DNA of 64,000 nt from Paramarasmius palmivorus (lineage: Eukaryota; Basidiomycota; Agaricomycetes; Agaricales; Marasmiaceae), in the NCBI GenBank assembly GCA_037176845.1, contig JAYKXP010000032.1, forward strand, positions 310,001-374,000. Direction: 5' to 3'. Position 1 is the stretch's first letter; each line of letters starts with the position of its first letter. Positions 1-12,107 of this stretch are shown here, one piece after another. Under the pieces are notes generated by a model that saw nothing but the letters and a program-made list of their open reading frames with translations, did not search any database and had not been told where the DNA came from. The position numbers and the translations under genes are program-made.

Positions 1-3000
1 CTGAAGGACGACGAGATTACGGTCCTGATGCAGATACCGAATGTCGAAGACACTTATTTGGTGTGTTGAGGGAAGTTGTCAAAGTCTCATTATATATTGA
101 TATTCTCTCACAGGGTTATTGCGAAGGCGTGGTTGGCCGGTTTCAGGGTACGGATGTACGATTCCACTCCAAGCTCAAGAAACCAGTCATGACCAAGCGG
201 TCGTCTGTGGTTCAAGCCAAGTCACCTACGCCAAGCGTAATGAGTCCTATAACACCTCCGATGATCTCTCCAGCATCCTCATCTGGTGCATCAGGCTCAG
301 CTTCTTATACACCCATGTTGGCCAAGTCAGCGAGTCCTGTCTTTAACACATCGCCGCCCGTGCAAGTCTACCAGCCACCCTCAAGGCGTGGCTCACAAAG
401 GGCATCATCATCAGCAGGTACATTCGGACCCGGCAATGCGTATACAACGGATGAGGAGCCTCTAGAGAGGGATAGACATCGTTCATTCGCTAGCACCTCT
501 ACTCGTTCATACCGCTCTGCTTCCGAGTCTAGCAGCTACGCTTCCCCCATTTCTCCGGATGCCAAAAGCTTCACATTCCCCACTGTTGGCCCATTGCCTT
601 CGTCACCGCCACCCACATCTGCATCCCCATCTGCCATCAATAGTTCGCCCCGAGACTCGGTTCGTACAGGCACATCACCTCACACAGCGTCATCAATTCC
701 TCGAAACAGATCAACATCGACATTGTCAAGCGTTCTTGAACGCATGTCCTCGGTTGACTCTCGTATGAACGCCAGTGATGTGCCGGATGAGTGGGTGAGA
801 CAGGAAGTGGGAGCACTATTAGCTGAAAAGGCAGAAGAAGAAGAAGAGGAGACCATCGGTAATAAAGATATGCGGCGTGTGTCCCAGGCGTCTTCTCATT
901 TTGGCTATGGTGGTTCTTCTGACGAGGAGGACTCCACTCTGGGAAACCGACGGTTCTCTACCGCAACTGATGCATCAGACGACGGTCAGGTTGGCATCGG
1001 TCTTTCGTTGATGGGTGCTCTGGCTGGTAGTGACTCAGATTCGGATGATGATGGCGATGGTATCTCGGGAAGAGGAAGGGCCGGTGGAGACTCATCAGAC
1101 GATGAAGACAAAACAGTGGAAGGTGGTCACCACACGGTCCTCATGCCTACATTGACCACAGTACGGAATGGCCCATCCTATGCTAATCGAGCAGAGCCTT
1201 CCACAAACCCCGTTCAGCGCAATTCCATAGCGAGTGACGAATCAGGCTCCGCAGAAACTGTTAACGCCCACGGACCACTTATCCCCTCCGGTACCAAGGA
1301 TGTGACATCTGTAGACTCTGCACCTCTGGCACATGTCTCAGTACCACCTCGCAAAGATTCTCTTGGTTTTCGCATCGACACGTCCCGGCCGCAAAAGCTA
1401 TCCGTTTCTTCCACGTCGCCCAGCCATCTACCGCCACACTCACCGTCACATTCCGAGGGCAGTTTTGACAATGGCCGTTCACCACATTCAGCATATTCAC
1501 CCGATGGCGAACATTCCCCACATCCATCTGAAGGTGATGAATGGGAAGGTGCATCCGATATTTACGATAACTATAGATACTCAAGATATTCTCGATACTC
1601 GCGTTACTCTGTTAATCCGAGGAATTCTGGAGTCTCGGTCTACAGCACCAAGGTAAGCTTCTTGACTTTACTCTTCATCGTCTTCTCATTCGCCCGCAGA
1701 GTCATCGACAAGTACCGTCTACATCCACAATGCCTGTTTGGCCAGGCGCTCAAGGGTCACCAACGGGAATGGCATTTCCACCTCCAGGGAGTAATTTCAG
1801 TAACCCCGGAACACCAAGTAGTCCACTCGCTGGTCCAAGCAGCAGTGGATATTTTGGCCCTGCGGCAACTAGCGACAAGAGCCCTCTCGGTAAATCAACC
1901 GAAAACAGAGAAGCAGAAGATTCTCCTGTAGATCCTAGTATGCCCTCTTCGGCTACTTCCTCTACGTTCAGTCCCGCCGTAGCAGACCCAAGCGTGTCTC
2001 GCCAACAACCTCCAATGCTCAGTGGATTTGCTGGTGGTATCATGATTTCTACCAGTACAACGACAGTGGTCGAATACGATGACGTAAAGCCATCTCCCTC
2101 AACAGTGGAAACAGAGAAGAAACCTCAACGTGCCATGTCGGTCGCATCCACTATAGATTCCAATTACTCCCGTGATTCCGAATCGCATTACTCTCCAGAT
2201 CCCGAAGATGGCTTTTCTTTATCATCACCCGCACGCGGGTATCTCACCGCCGACGGAGAAGAATCGCCATTCCCATCTGGCCTCTCAGCTGTATCAGGAC
2301 TATCAGCCTCCCCGGCATCCGCTTCACCATCGACCGAGGAACATATGTTCGCGTACACCAAACCATCCCATTTGTCAATGTTGGAAGCGAACGCTGCTTC
2401 ATACCTCAGCCCTGAGAATGCGAAGGTTTGGGCAACAACGGAAAAACTTAAGATTACCAAGAGTCCCTCTCCTGGACGCGAAAATTTTCTCCCAGAATCG
2501 ACAGAGACGCCAGGCACTTCTACTTTGGGTCCGTCTTCTAATGACAAAGCGGCAGATCAAGCCGAAGAGTCCATCGTCGTCGTCTCTCCGGACGAGAAGA
2601 TCTTAACACCACCCAGTAATACAACCTCATTAACTCCCGAAATATCACCGCCCGCTCCTGCACGAGAACGTGAACCAAAAGGCAGGCCTGCGCCACTAAA
2701 TCTTCTATCTACGACTTCGAATGAGCTCACAGGCGCCTCTCCCCTCTTGCACACCAGGTGGGGAAGTCCGGTCAGTTCGACAGGTATGAGCTCGGGGAGC
2801 GTTAGTGTGTATGATGAAAGGAGCAGCATCGGCAGTGGTAGACGGACTTCAGATGCAACTGGAGAAAGCACGACTTTTGGGGCTCTCTTGAGCCCTGGGT
2901 TGACTCCCGGCGAGACGTTTCAGAGTAGTGGGGGTGCAAGGGGAGCCGCTAGTGCTATCAGAGAACGATTGGAAACAGAGCAGGTCAAATCACCGTACAG

Positions 3001-6000
3001 CCCAACCTTTGGTCATTTGCAAAACAAAGACAACAATACAATGCCTCTTGTGGTTGAAGACGATGAAGAACTACCTTCTCATGCGAGAAATGCCTCCCAA
3101 GATTTTGATGGGGAAGGCGACACAACACTCGACACCGAAGATGGAGAAAAGGACACCAGCATGGCTTCCAACGGGACATTTTCGACCAGAGTTTTGGATG
3201 GCTTGCAAGACCATTCACTTATAGAGACATCCGGACAAAAGACTGGCTTGAGCGGCTTGGCGAAACTAGTTACCTCCTCGGATGATGCAGGAGAGAGCGA
3301 AAGCCGTACACCTTCACCAACGTCATTAGTTGTCCAGGCTTCGTCGCCCACCTCAAAAGAGGCGGGTCCTTCACCGATTTCGGCGGGTCCTCCCCCTTCA
3401 CCTTCAGCTTTCCCCATACCGCCAACTCATCACGGTGATCTCTTAATGCCACGGGCGAATCCACCAGTCAACCCCGCTCAAGCGCATCTTCGACCCAACG
3501 TCGTTGGTGACGGTGAGCGCCGTAGCTTATTCCTTCCTCATCCAAACGCTCCAAAGGCACCAACCGAGAACGGAATTGGTCCAATGGGCCCGTTGTATCA
3601 AGCAGGCGGCAGTCCTCAGGCTCCAGTCTTCAATACCGATCATGTACCCCACCGCCTGGATCCTAAGAAGCTCGCATCTCATGCCATTCGCCTCGCCTTG
3701 TCCATACCTGTACCTCCTCAGCCAATCCTTCCCTTACCTTCTTCGATGCCGATTAGAGGGAAGGACGGAAGGCCTGCGCCAGCTCCCCCTCCACCGCCTC
3801 CCCCTCGAGGACCTACTATCTACGCAAGGGTAGACATAGATCTAGCTAGTGCGTCGGGTCCTGTGCCCATTACCTTTGGTATCGAACCCATGGGGCCGCC
3901 GCCACTGCCTCCCATGCTGCAAGTCCTGGAAGCTTCTACCAATGCACAAGGACCTCCCCCTAACATTGCTGCTCCTACGCCACGAGCTGTGCCTTCGCCC
4001 TTGAGAGTTGGTTCCCCTGCCGTTCCAGAAATGCAAAGGCAAACGTCAGCAATGAAGGACATCGGATTAGGTGTTTCTCGCTCGCCTTTAGCTCCGCCAT
4101 CGCCTCTGAAAGATGTACCTTTCTTTGAAGAAGGCGGGCGTCTATCGCCTCAAGTGAAGCGGGCCGTGTCAGCCTCACCTCGAGCGCCTATCGGTGAAGC
4201 TCACGGAGCAGGTCAGGACGCGCTAAAACGCAGCATTACCGCATCTGCTTCGATTCCGACGTCAAGTTCAACTGCATCGCTTCCAATTCGAGGATCCGGA
4301 GAGCTTTTCGTACCACCTCGTCCCCCGATGAGGTCATCTTCCGAAGGAGATGATAGTCCCCCACCCAATGTTAACGGCGTATCTCTTACCCCTAAGACCA
4401 GAGTAAATAATACACCATCGCCAATACCAAGGGAGAACTTCGCACCTACGGCAGGGACTATGAGGCCTCGTTCAAGAAGCTTTTCTGCGTTTAACTCTCC
4501 ACCGGTCAAAGATACGCGGGGCGGGTTTAGGTATAGTGTGTTCAGATTTACTTCTCTTTGTCTAGCACTCACTCACTTTGCTCAGAGATGATACAGGACC
4601 TTCTACCGCGCCGCGCCCGAGTCTCCCAGCCTCCTCAGGGTCACCGTTGAGGAATATGGCGTCATTGCCTTCAGCTGGGCCCCCATCACAGCTGAAGAAA
4701 TCCGCCTCTGCCACAAAACTGCATGCTTCACACGTTCCATCTCCCCTTTCCCTCAAGCATAATAGTAGGACTGGCTCGATTGGAATGAAACCACCTTTAA
4801 GTCCACTCATTTCACCATCTACATATTCTCACCAATCCCCACCAAGCCCCCGTACCAACTCAACAATACCTTCATCTCCTATTTCTCCAACCAGGTCTAG
4901 CACCCAACTTCGGAAGGCGACATCCATGGCGTCCTTTCCAAGTAAGCGTAGCTCGAACAACGTTGCCGATTCATCGCCACCATCGTCACCTGTTACTTCC
5001 CGCATGTCAAGAAAGCAGTCCATCCAATCTATGGAGAGTACGGCTTCCAGATCCCACTCTCGCCAACCAACACTCGATATGCCCCCCATTCCAGCAGGAG
5101 TAGGTACACTACCCGGAGGTGTACCAGATCTGGAGACCATGTCTATTTTCAGCTCTCGTTCCCAAGCAGTGTCGCCGCCGCCATTGGGTCGTCATGGCTC
5201 TCTTCGTTCAAAATTGTCGTTACCTAACATGCGAAGGACACCCAGTCGTCACGATAGCGTGAGCTCTAGTGTCTTTCCTGTCCCCGAGAGCGAAACAGTT
5301 CAGGTCAAAGATATGGACTTCGAGCTCGTCCGACCGAATATGGCTTTTCGGGACGCGAGCTCCAGAGCCAGTGAAGATTCCTCAGTACTCGGTCCCTCAA
5401 GTTCACGTGGCGAGCAAGACTGGCCAGATCACCTCAGAGCAGCTAGTCCTGCTATATCAGTTTCTTCGTCAGCGTCAAAGACCCCTGGAGGACTTGTTGC
5501 GGATTCTGCTGCGCTGCGTGCTCGAGCAACAAGCAAGGCTTCTGATAATGAAGCTACCATGGAATCACATAGGCAACGAGAACTAAAATGGGTCACAGTG
5601 ATGTCGAGTGTCCCTCCTGCACAGTCAAAGAAGAACAAGAAGGTCAGAAAGCTCATTGGAGAAGGGGTGCCGTCATCTGTACGATATCTCGTTTGGTCCC
5701 ACATGACCGACTGTAAATCCAAGAACGTGCCGGGTGTGTACGCTTCCTTTGTACGACGAGCTCGAATTGCTGCATTCAGCGACATTGAAAAGGACGTTCA
5801 GAGGTGCTTTGGCGAGCACGCGCATTTGCAAACGAAAGAAGGTCCTGTGATGGCTCTGTTACAAGCCTATCTTACGATGGTCCCCGATATTCCGTATTCA
5901 ACTGGTATGGATCAATCCAAATCATCATTGTTGCATTGGCTGACTTATTCTTGTTAGGGCTGACTCTGATCGCTGGCCACTTGCTATTATTGGCCCCTGA

Positions 6001-6649
6001 AGAAGATGCCTTTTGGATATTTGTGTCCATGATGGAATCTGTCCTTCGACCCTACTTCTCTCCTAACTCATCTCAGATGGAGGTTGATGCCGCGTTGTTC
6101 AGCCGTGCCCTCGAAATCAACGATCCGCCAACGGGGAAAAAGCTACTCATGGACATGAGCATTAACCCCGTTCACATCTGTGCTCCATGGTGTGTCTTCA
6201 ATTTTAGTCTCTGTAGCGACAGTTCCTCATATTTTTCGTAGGTTCTCTACGTTGTTTGTTGGCTGTCTCCCATCCGATTATGTGAATAGAGTTTGGGATT
6301 TCTTCCTATTTGAAGGTATGTCGACTTGAGGAAGGATATCTTCTCGATTGGTTGATGATTTGCCACAGGTGTTCCATTCCTTATCCGAGTTGGCCTGGCC
6401 ATTGTGTACTGCTGCCGTCGTGTTCTTCTCGATGGGACCAGCGAAGAGCAGGTTCTACGATACTTGAAGCAGCCTTCTCCAAATTGGCTTCCGCCGTCCG
6501 CAGATGCTTTCATTAGTCTCGCATTGTCCTTCAAGCTTAAAGATGATGATGTACGAAAACAAAGAATCAAAATGGAGGCTCAAGTGAAACGGCAAGCCCA
6601 CCAAGGCCCCCGCTCAACATCAGGCTCCAAGTCCAATCCTCGTGTTTGA
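1..6649 (+). CDS. TBC domain (Rab GTPase-activating) protein with very long disordered N-terminal region; 5' end outside window
   Basis: Seven exons read in phase: 1-60, 114-1652, 1700-4530, 4586-5904, 5958-6189, 6242-6315, 6369-6649. About 2,110 residues are visible and the start lies before the window. The first ~1,700 residues are low-complexity Ser/Pro/Thr-rich with acidic patches and one poly-Pro run. The last ~340 carry a TBC domain: the basic entry segment (KVRKLIGEGVPSSVRYLVW), the arginine-finger motif IEKDVQR (IxxDxxR), then APEEDAFWIF, PYFSPNSSQMEVDA and the closing VWDFFLFEGVPFLIRVGLA. TBC proteins speed GTP hydrolysis by Rab GTPases and so control membrane traffic. The spliced segment that should hold the glutamine finger reads PYSTGL where the family has YxQG, so the second catalytic residue looks replaced. 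Family assignment is firm; the target Rab is unknown. Confidence 0.9.
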
Positions 6650-6984
6650 ACTACAACTTCGTATCTTCTGGTTTTCTTGTGACTTATAGATCTGGTATTT
6701 AGGTAGATTGTTCTCTTTCATGCTCTATATGCGTCCTTATCTTTATGCTCCTTCTCCACACGACACTCACTTGCACACCTCGTCACTTGTATCTCTGTAT
6801 CCATTTAGCCTAACGTTTGCATTTACACATATCGTCTTGATGTTTTCGATCCGCTTTCAAACTCTTTGCTCAAGTATCGACCAACGAAAGCCCTCGCCAA
6901 CAACAGCGGCACTATAGTAACCGAGCGTTTATATTCCAGCAAAAACGATCAAACATCTGAACCAAAGGCGTATCTATCCGTTGA
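6650..6984. other. 3' flank of the TBC gene, no gene seen
   Basis: Pyrimidine-rich AT-leaning sequence after the stop codon, consistent with a 3' untranslated region and intergenic DNA. Short open frames here have no recognisable domain. Confidence 0.5.
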
Positions 6985-7321
6985 ACGGTGCATTGACGGA
7001 AGTCCCCACGACTTGCCCTTGATTGCAAAGCACTCCGACTAATACTAACCTGTTGATACTTCAAACCGCAAGATAGCCTAACTAGTACTCCGATGAATGT
7101 TGGATTCTATATCACGCAGTCGGAAAAATGGCTAATGTAGGTATGGGTGGCGTAACCGCGCGCGCAGGTGAAGCAAATGAAGACATCTCTCCTTGTCATG
7201 TCTATCGAATCTATCGAAGACGGTCTGAGCGTTGTGGGTACCAACGAGTGTCGTCTAGTCATTGTCACCGATGTATTCTGGGAGCAACATCTGTTTTGCC
7301 TGGCAAATTAGGGATCGAGGT
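6985..7321 (+). pseudogene. Relic of the DOMON gene region (truncated duplicate)
   Basis: Two blocks match the intact locus downstream in the same order and strand. Block one (about 6990-7150; CTTGCCCTTGATTGCAAAG, GCAGTCGGAAAAA) matches about 8630-8870. Block two (about 7205-7305; TCGAAGACGGTCTGAGCGTT, CATCTGTTTTGCCT) matches the exon 5, intron and exon 6 region of the DOMON gene at about 9720-9820. The roughly 850 bp between the blocks in the intact copy is missing here, and indels break any reading frame. This is a decayed partial duplicate; nothing suggests it is expressed. Confidence 0.65.
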
Positions 7322-8477
7322 CTACTGTACCGGTGGTAATTGATTACAGAACGTATGTGGGAGGAAATTATAACGGTTACTAGATTCTATGTACTTGCGT
7401 TTCTTATGTACCTGATTGCCCATCATAGTCCATACGTCGTTTCCTTTACATGCGTTGGTTGTGAAGGTGTTGTACAGGATACCATTCAAGCAACGACAGC
7501 GTGGATAGGCTTCCGAAAAGACCTGATGTGACCTCTCAACTATCTCCTGAGCTACATATGGAGCAACGACGAGAGTGAGCCATGGTTGCTCCAGACATAG
7601 GCAAAGGTCCTCTATTGCACAGGGCAACGTGCTACCTCTGTTGCTTTCAAGACCCACGCATGCGACTGGTGGTGGTGGACGAAGGTAATTGAGAATGAAT
7701 GACATGGTTTCATTGGAGACGTCCGATAATGCGATTAGGATGCGTTCTAGGTACCTCATAGGTGTGAAATCGAATCGATCGATGGACGCCAATGCAGATG
7801 TGTCCCCCACAACAGAAATTCGCATGTGGATTGCATTGGGAAAAGGCCCCCGAGATCCCACGGCAAGATCGAACATGAGGGCATCCAACGGTATATCTGC
7901 ATCTTTCACGTTTCGGAATACATGTCGTCGAATATACTCGCAAGTTTTTGGGGCGCCCCGGTCAGCGCGTAGGATGAACGTGCTAAGGGTAGCTCTGCAT
8001 GAGGAAAGAAGCTGCTGTATGTGTTCGTGGTCGGAATCTTGTATGGGAGGACGAACGTCGCTGGTGGGTTCGCATGTGTCACTTGCGGGCGAACCCACCC
8101 TGAGACTAAGTGTTTGTATCCAGGCAATTCTAGACGGCGTCGCTTCCAGTGTCGTGAGTAGACTATCGAGGCTGTTTCGTTTCGTCAAACATATTTTTGA
8201 ATAGAATGTGGGGTATATTCTGTATAGGAGCCCGTTGCTCAGCATAAATACTTATACGAAGCTAGTATGAGTCAATGACCTACTCTGCTGTTATCTCCTT
8301 GCAGATCAGTAGTAGACGAATGTCTGCATTCCCTGCGGTCCTTTTGATGAGCCTTTTCAGCGTCCACAGAACAGCGTCCAAGTGGTGTGGAGCCGTTCTG
8401 GTTTCGGTAGTTTTTGTTCGGGACTTGAAGTGATTCCACAGGACGTCTGGAGTAGTCGCGCTGATAACAGCCTGCAT
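7322..8477 (-). CDS. F-box/LRR-like basidiomycete protein, function not recognised
   Basis: Two exons, 8477-8284 and 8237-7322, with a 46-bp intron, give 369 residues. The segment RLLLICKEITA followed after the intron by YRIYPTFYSKICL and then LLTTLEATPSRIAWIQTLSL has the rhythm of the many Agaricomycete proteins in which an F-box-like helix is followed by poorly conserved leucine-rich repeats. No clear F-box and no catalytic motif is visible. A good acceptor (TACCTTTCAG) lies just before the ATG at 8477, so an upstream exon carrying the real start is possible. The gene lies antisense between the DOMON relic and the intact DOMON locus. Adaptor in ubiquitin ligation is a weak inference only. 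Confidence 0.55.
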
Positions 8478-8599
8478 TCTGAAAGGTATATCACTTGGTT
8501 AGGGTGGGGGTCATTGATGTGCGAGGAATGTGTACGGTCTGTGTAATTAAATGTTTCATCTGATTTTGTACGACCTCCCACTCGGAAGATGCCGAGAAG

Positions 8600-8945
8600 G
8601 TGCAGTGCCAGGCCCGCATCGGCGAAAAAAGTCCCACGGCTTGTCCTTGATTGCAAACCACTCGTACTGTTGGATACCGTTCGGCAGTTCTGACTCTACT
8701 TCAAGCTGCAAGATGGTCTAACTCGGATTTTATAGCTACGACAATCAGGTCAATTAAAGCCGTCGCACAAAGCAGGCCATCACCCGATGATGTTCGAAAT
8801 GGCCCGCAGGACGAATGTTGGCTTCTATATCAACGAGACTTTCTGCTCCGCAGTCGGAAAAACGGCAGCCCAGGCGCATATTCTAACAAGACAATGCTTT
8901 GATATGCTAATGCAGGTGTGTGTCTAGACGGTTGCATATCCTTGT
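8600..8945 (+). repeat. Parent copy of the sequence duplicated in the 7-kb relic; upstream region of the DOMON gene
   Basis: This non-coding stretch (no convincing exon found) shares GTCCTTGATTGCAAACCACT, GAATGTTGGCTTCTATATC and GCAGTCGGAAAAA with 6990-7150. The relic lacks several internal pieces present here, so this copy is the fuller one. Together with 9715-9820 it shows that the duplicated unit once spanned at least 1.2 kb. From 8946 to 9166 there is the putative promoter of the DOMON gene, with an AT-rich TATA-like TATTATTTAA at 9104-9113. Confidence 0.55.
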
Positions 8946-9103
8946 ATGGTCGATTTGTCTGCCGCAGCATGCATGCCAACTCACAAGTTACCAAGGATGG
9001 AAGGCTGGAACTACTTCCACTAAGATTCGGAATCTCGATCGTGTCTCCATGTCATGTGTAATGCGGAACTGGTATTGGCAATAGGCCTGGTAACATCCGA
9101 GAG

Positions 9104-9113
9104 TATTATTTAA
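9104..9113 (+). promoter_or_regulatory. TATA-like box of the DOMON gene
   Basis: TATTATTTAA lies 54-63 bp before the ATG at 9167, in the window where the other secreted genes here have a TATA box. It is only TATA-like, so moderate confidence. Confidence 0.35.
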
Positions 9114-9166
9114 GGCGAAAATTCGCGTATTACACGCTACTTGCACCCTTGGTTCCTCACCTCGAC

Positions 9167-10180
9167 ATGTGGTTGCCTCTAGTATTCTCTCTCCTGGTCA
9201 CCCATTCGGCGGCTGTAAGTTCGGTTTAAGCTGTCGACTCTATGTGGGCTTTACTTTTCGGTAGAATGGGTTTGGACCGCGTCAAGTGAAAGAAGACAAC
9301 ACGACGACAGCTGCACAATGTTTCACCGTCAGTATCCCCCTCATTACACATATTCTTGTTATTAAACTCATTCCATAGTACATGTGCATCAACGGCACTA
9401 TCACTGGTACAGATGTTCAATGTCAGTCTGAACAATGCACTGCATGCCTCGAGATCCTCCTCACCGTGAGCTGTCAGATATCCTGACCAGTACCGGACAG
9501 CAGACTCCTGGTTGGATGGCCATGTAAGTCAGGGTGGTTATCAATTTTGAGAGGATATTGATGTTATTGTTCGTCCCTAGGGGGTTTGGTACGAGCATGG
9601 TTGGTAGCCCGATGGTAATAATGTGGACAAATTCAGACGGATCCATCACGCTATCGCAACGTCAAGCTTCAGAGCACGCTATGCCCATTGTAGTTGACAA
9701 TCCTCCAAGACTCGCGTCCATCGAAGACAGTCTGAGCGTTGTGAGTGTCAATGAGTGTCGTCCAATCTTTGCCACTGATATATAGATAGACATCTGGAGA
9801 CAACATCCGTTTTGCCTTCAACATCGCCGTGAGTGCTTGAGATCTCTGCTCGCTGATCGAGTATTAACGCTACAATTGTTTAGTCCGATGGAAATACTAA
9901 TCCAGACATCATATGGGCCTTCAGCGACACCAACCCTGGTTCTTCCGCAAAGGATGCAACTATCGTGAAGCACATCGACAAGGGCGTCACGAATCTGAAC
10001 TTTGCCAATGCCAGCAATACCACTAATTCCACTGGTACCAATTCTGGCTCGAATTCCGGCTCGACTTCGAACTCAACCGGTACCCAATCCTCGAATAGTA
10101 ACGACAGTAAAACTCTGTTACCCTGTCACGAGACATTGGCCATTTCGATGTTGATATGTGGTTTGGCAGTGTTGCTGTAG
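9167..10180 (+). CDS. Secreted DOMON heme-binding domain protein, probably GPI-anchored
   Basis: Seven phase-consistent exons (9167-9214, 9265-9327, 9379-9421, 9478-9523, 9581-9740, 9790-9828, 9884-10180) encode 231 residues. Residues 1-16 are a signal peptide (MWLPLVFSLLVTHSAA). The middle shows the DOMON/cytochrome-type core: YMCINGTITG, GWMAMGFG, VIMWTNSDGSITLSQR, RFAFNIASDG and PDIIWAFSDTNPGS. A Ser/Thr/Asn-rich linker follows, then a C-terminal hydrophobic tail (LAISMLICGLAVLL) with no charged residues after it, as in GPI-anchored proteins. DOMON domains of this type bind heme b, and related fungal proteins pass electrons to LPMOs or other extracellular enzymes; that role here is inference. 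An AA9 LPMO lies 3.5 kb downstream on the same strand. There is no cytochrome b561 or flavin domain. A decayed copy lies at 6985-7321. Confidence 0.85.
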
Positions 10181-10472
10181 TAAGCGGGATATGGCTTCTG
10201 GATTGTGTTACTGGATGATCTCCTATAGCCGTTCTGTACATTATTGTGGTTCAAACATAGTTTTCGCTAAGTGGCGGAAGTCTGACCGAACCGCGAAGAC
10301 CTCCATGACGATCAAGGTTCTTCTACTATATGTGAGCTCATTATGCGTCCTTGAATCCTCCCCAAACAACCAAACGACGATGCGATCGAAAACGAGCGCC
10401 TTGCAAGAAAGACGATAACATGCTTACACATTCATAATGATTCGTTGCTGTTCGTAATTATACACTTCTTAT

Positions 10473-11012
10473 CTAGATTTCTTCGTAGTAAGCCAACTTC
10501 AACTCGCCCATGGTACCGGAGTGGTGCAGAGCCTGGAAAGCCTACAGGGAGCGATACGATTAGAGTTTATCGAAGCTAGACAAATTGATTCTCACCTCGG
10601 TGTTGCGATGGGCCTCGAGAGCCTTGGGGTTCGCGAATCTGTGCAGCGCATCAACAATTCATCGGCGTATATGAATACACCGACAGGCACTTACTGCTCA
10701 AAGATCGTGAACTTGTTCTTATCAGCACCGAATCCACGAGCCATACGATACCTAAGATACGCGATTCGTCAGCAAGAGGGCACGGTTGAAATGAGTACAG
10801 GTCACGAACAAGAGAGTTCCGGGCTCTTTGGAAGTATCGCCGCTGTTCTTGGATACAGCTGCCAAATGCTTCGCGAGTTCCTCCTCTTTGCCGTTGGTCG
10901 CAGTGATCTGCACCAAGAGGGTGAATTTGCCGTCGTAGCTTGCGCTGCCATGTTCAGGTTAGTCGATAAATGTGAGAAAGAGTCCAAGGGCGTACGGAAG
11001 AGAGCTGGCCAT
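10473..11012 (-). CDS. ABM-domain (antibiotic biosynthesis monooxygenase-like) small protein
   Basis: Five exons on the minus strand (11012-10996, 10944-10810, 10751-10695, 10638-10596, 10541-10473) join in phase to 106 residues. The product reads as a ferredoxin-fold ABM domain: GKFTLLVQITATNGKEEEL (first strand and helix), GTLLYRMARGFGADKNKFTI, then FANPKALEAHRNTEAFQALH. ABM proteins include quinol and anthrone oxygenases and heme-degrading enzymes; the usual length is about 100 residues, as here. The substrate cannot be told from sequence. The first exon is only 17 nt (MASSLP), set by a clear GTACGC donor and a CTAAC branch site. A TATA box lies about 85 bp upstream. It shares no bidirectional promoter with its neighbours. 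Confidence 0.85.
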
Positions 11013-11092
11013 TTGTGAGTTGCGAGAAAAAAAGGTAGTTGTTGTTGAGTCTGGAGTTGTTTGGATGTAGTTTGAAGGTGAAAACTGGCCAG

Positions 11093-11100
11093 TATTTATA
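11093..11100 (-). promoter_or_regulatory. TATA box of the ABM gene
   Basis: Read on the minus strand the sequence is TATAAATA, 81-88 bp before the ATG at 11012. The inverted-repeat element at 11155 begins about 55 bp further upstream. Confidence 0.55.
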
Positions 11101-11154
11101 CCAGAACACCAGGCATAGCGCTGTAAGCTGCCACGAATTATTTATCCATCCCAG

Positions 11155-12107
11155 TACATCAGGAAAAACCCGAAACGCTAATTATAAGAAATATGTAGAA
11201 ATAACTCAAAAAATGTGCTAATTTCTCGAAATTTCACCGGTTAGAGGATTATCAAGGATTATCCAAATTCGATAGCCCCCTCCAAAAATTATCGCTAATT
11301 TTGACGAAAAAGTGCCAATTATATGTCGATTTCTGTCGATTAGCGTGAGATTACTTCTATACTACTATGCATAAAACAGTCTCAGCCGTGATCACCATTG
11401 GTTCGTGTTACTGTGTGTATGTATACTGAATGCCATTTGAACATCATATGTACTATCTACAAGACTACAAATGTACAGTCTACGGGACTAGAATGCATAC
11501 AGTACCATGCCCAAACATATATTACACGCGAGGACCATTGTTATCGCAGGGTACCTGATATGTTACTAACTTGTATTCACAGCGGCGTTAACGTACTGTA
11601 GAGCACAAGGTCTTATAAGCTTACTCACCTAGTATATAATAGGAATAGGAATTAACATAGAGTCTTACTGTAAAGTCTTGAACTTGTAGCTTGAAGTACG
11701 CGCAGGGAACGATGGTCACTGGCGGGGACTGTGGGCCCTTATATAGACAGAGGCCTTACGTTATCCGAATGTCACCGAACATTCCCTCATTGACGTCATG
11801 GGGCTCACCTTTCTGACGAGTTACCGCGCTGTCACTGGCCGTTCCTTTCTACGCCCTTTCACCAGGCCTTCTTTATAGTGCACGTAGAACGCAGAATAAA
11901 GTTGCGCTCTCTTTTTATTGCATGTGCAGGTCTGTTGCGCTCATCAGATAATTGCGGATAATTTATGAATATTTCAACCAAATTACGAACCTGCCAGAAT
12001 GTTCGGTCTCAAATTGGAAGAAAATCTGTGAAATTCGTCGCAATTACGTTTTTAGCTCGGTTATCTCAAATTTTCTCAAATTACGGTTTTGGGTTTTTCC
12101 TGATGTA
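11155..12107. mobile_element. Non-autonomous DNA element with 29-bp terminal inverted repeats
   Basis: The left end (11155-11183) begins TACATCAGGAAAAACCC and the right end (12079-12107) is its reverse complement ending GGGTTTTTCCTGATGTA; about 25 of 29 bases pair. If the outer TA is the target duplication, the element is 11157-12105. Inside each end are repeated short AT-rich motifs of the form CAATTACG/GCTAATT, like subterminal transposase-binding sites. No transposase reading frame exists in the 950 bp. The middle (about 11380-11950) is different in base make-up, with TTATATAGACAG, a GAATAAAG polyadenylation-like signal and a CTCATCA end, and may be a nested solo LTR, which I could not delimit. 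Confidence 0.6.

Noticed and set aside
1730..4591. 953-codon open frame as an independent gene
   Set aside because: It is exon 3 of the TBC gene; introns on both sides keep the phase with neighbouring exons.
9422..9490. Intron of 25-35 nt in the DOMON gene
   Set aside because: An alternative intron 9422-9477 (56 bp) is of normal length and restores the QYILTSTGQQ family sequence.
10521..11018. 165-codon plus-strand open frame
   Set aside because: It is the complement of the ABM-domain gene, whose five minus-strand exons join in phase and show a known fold.
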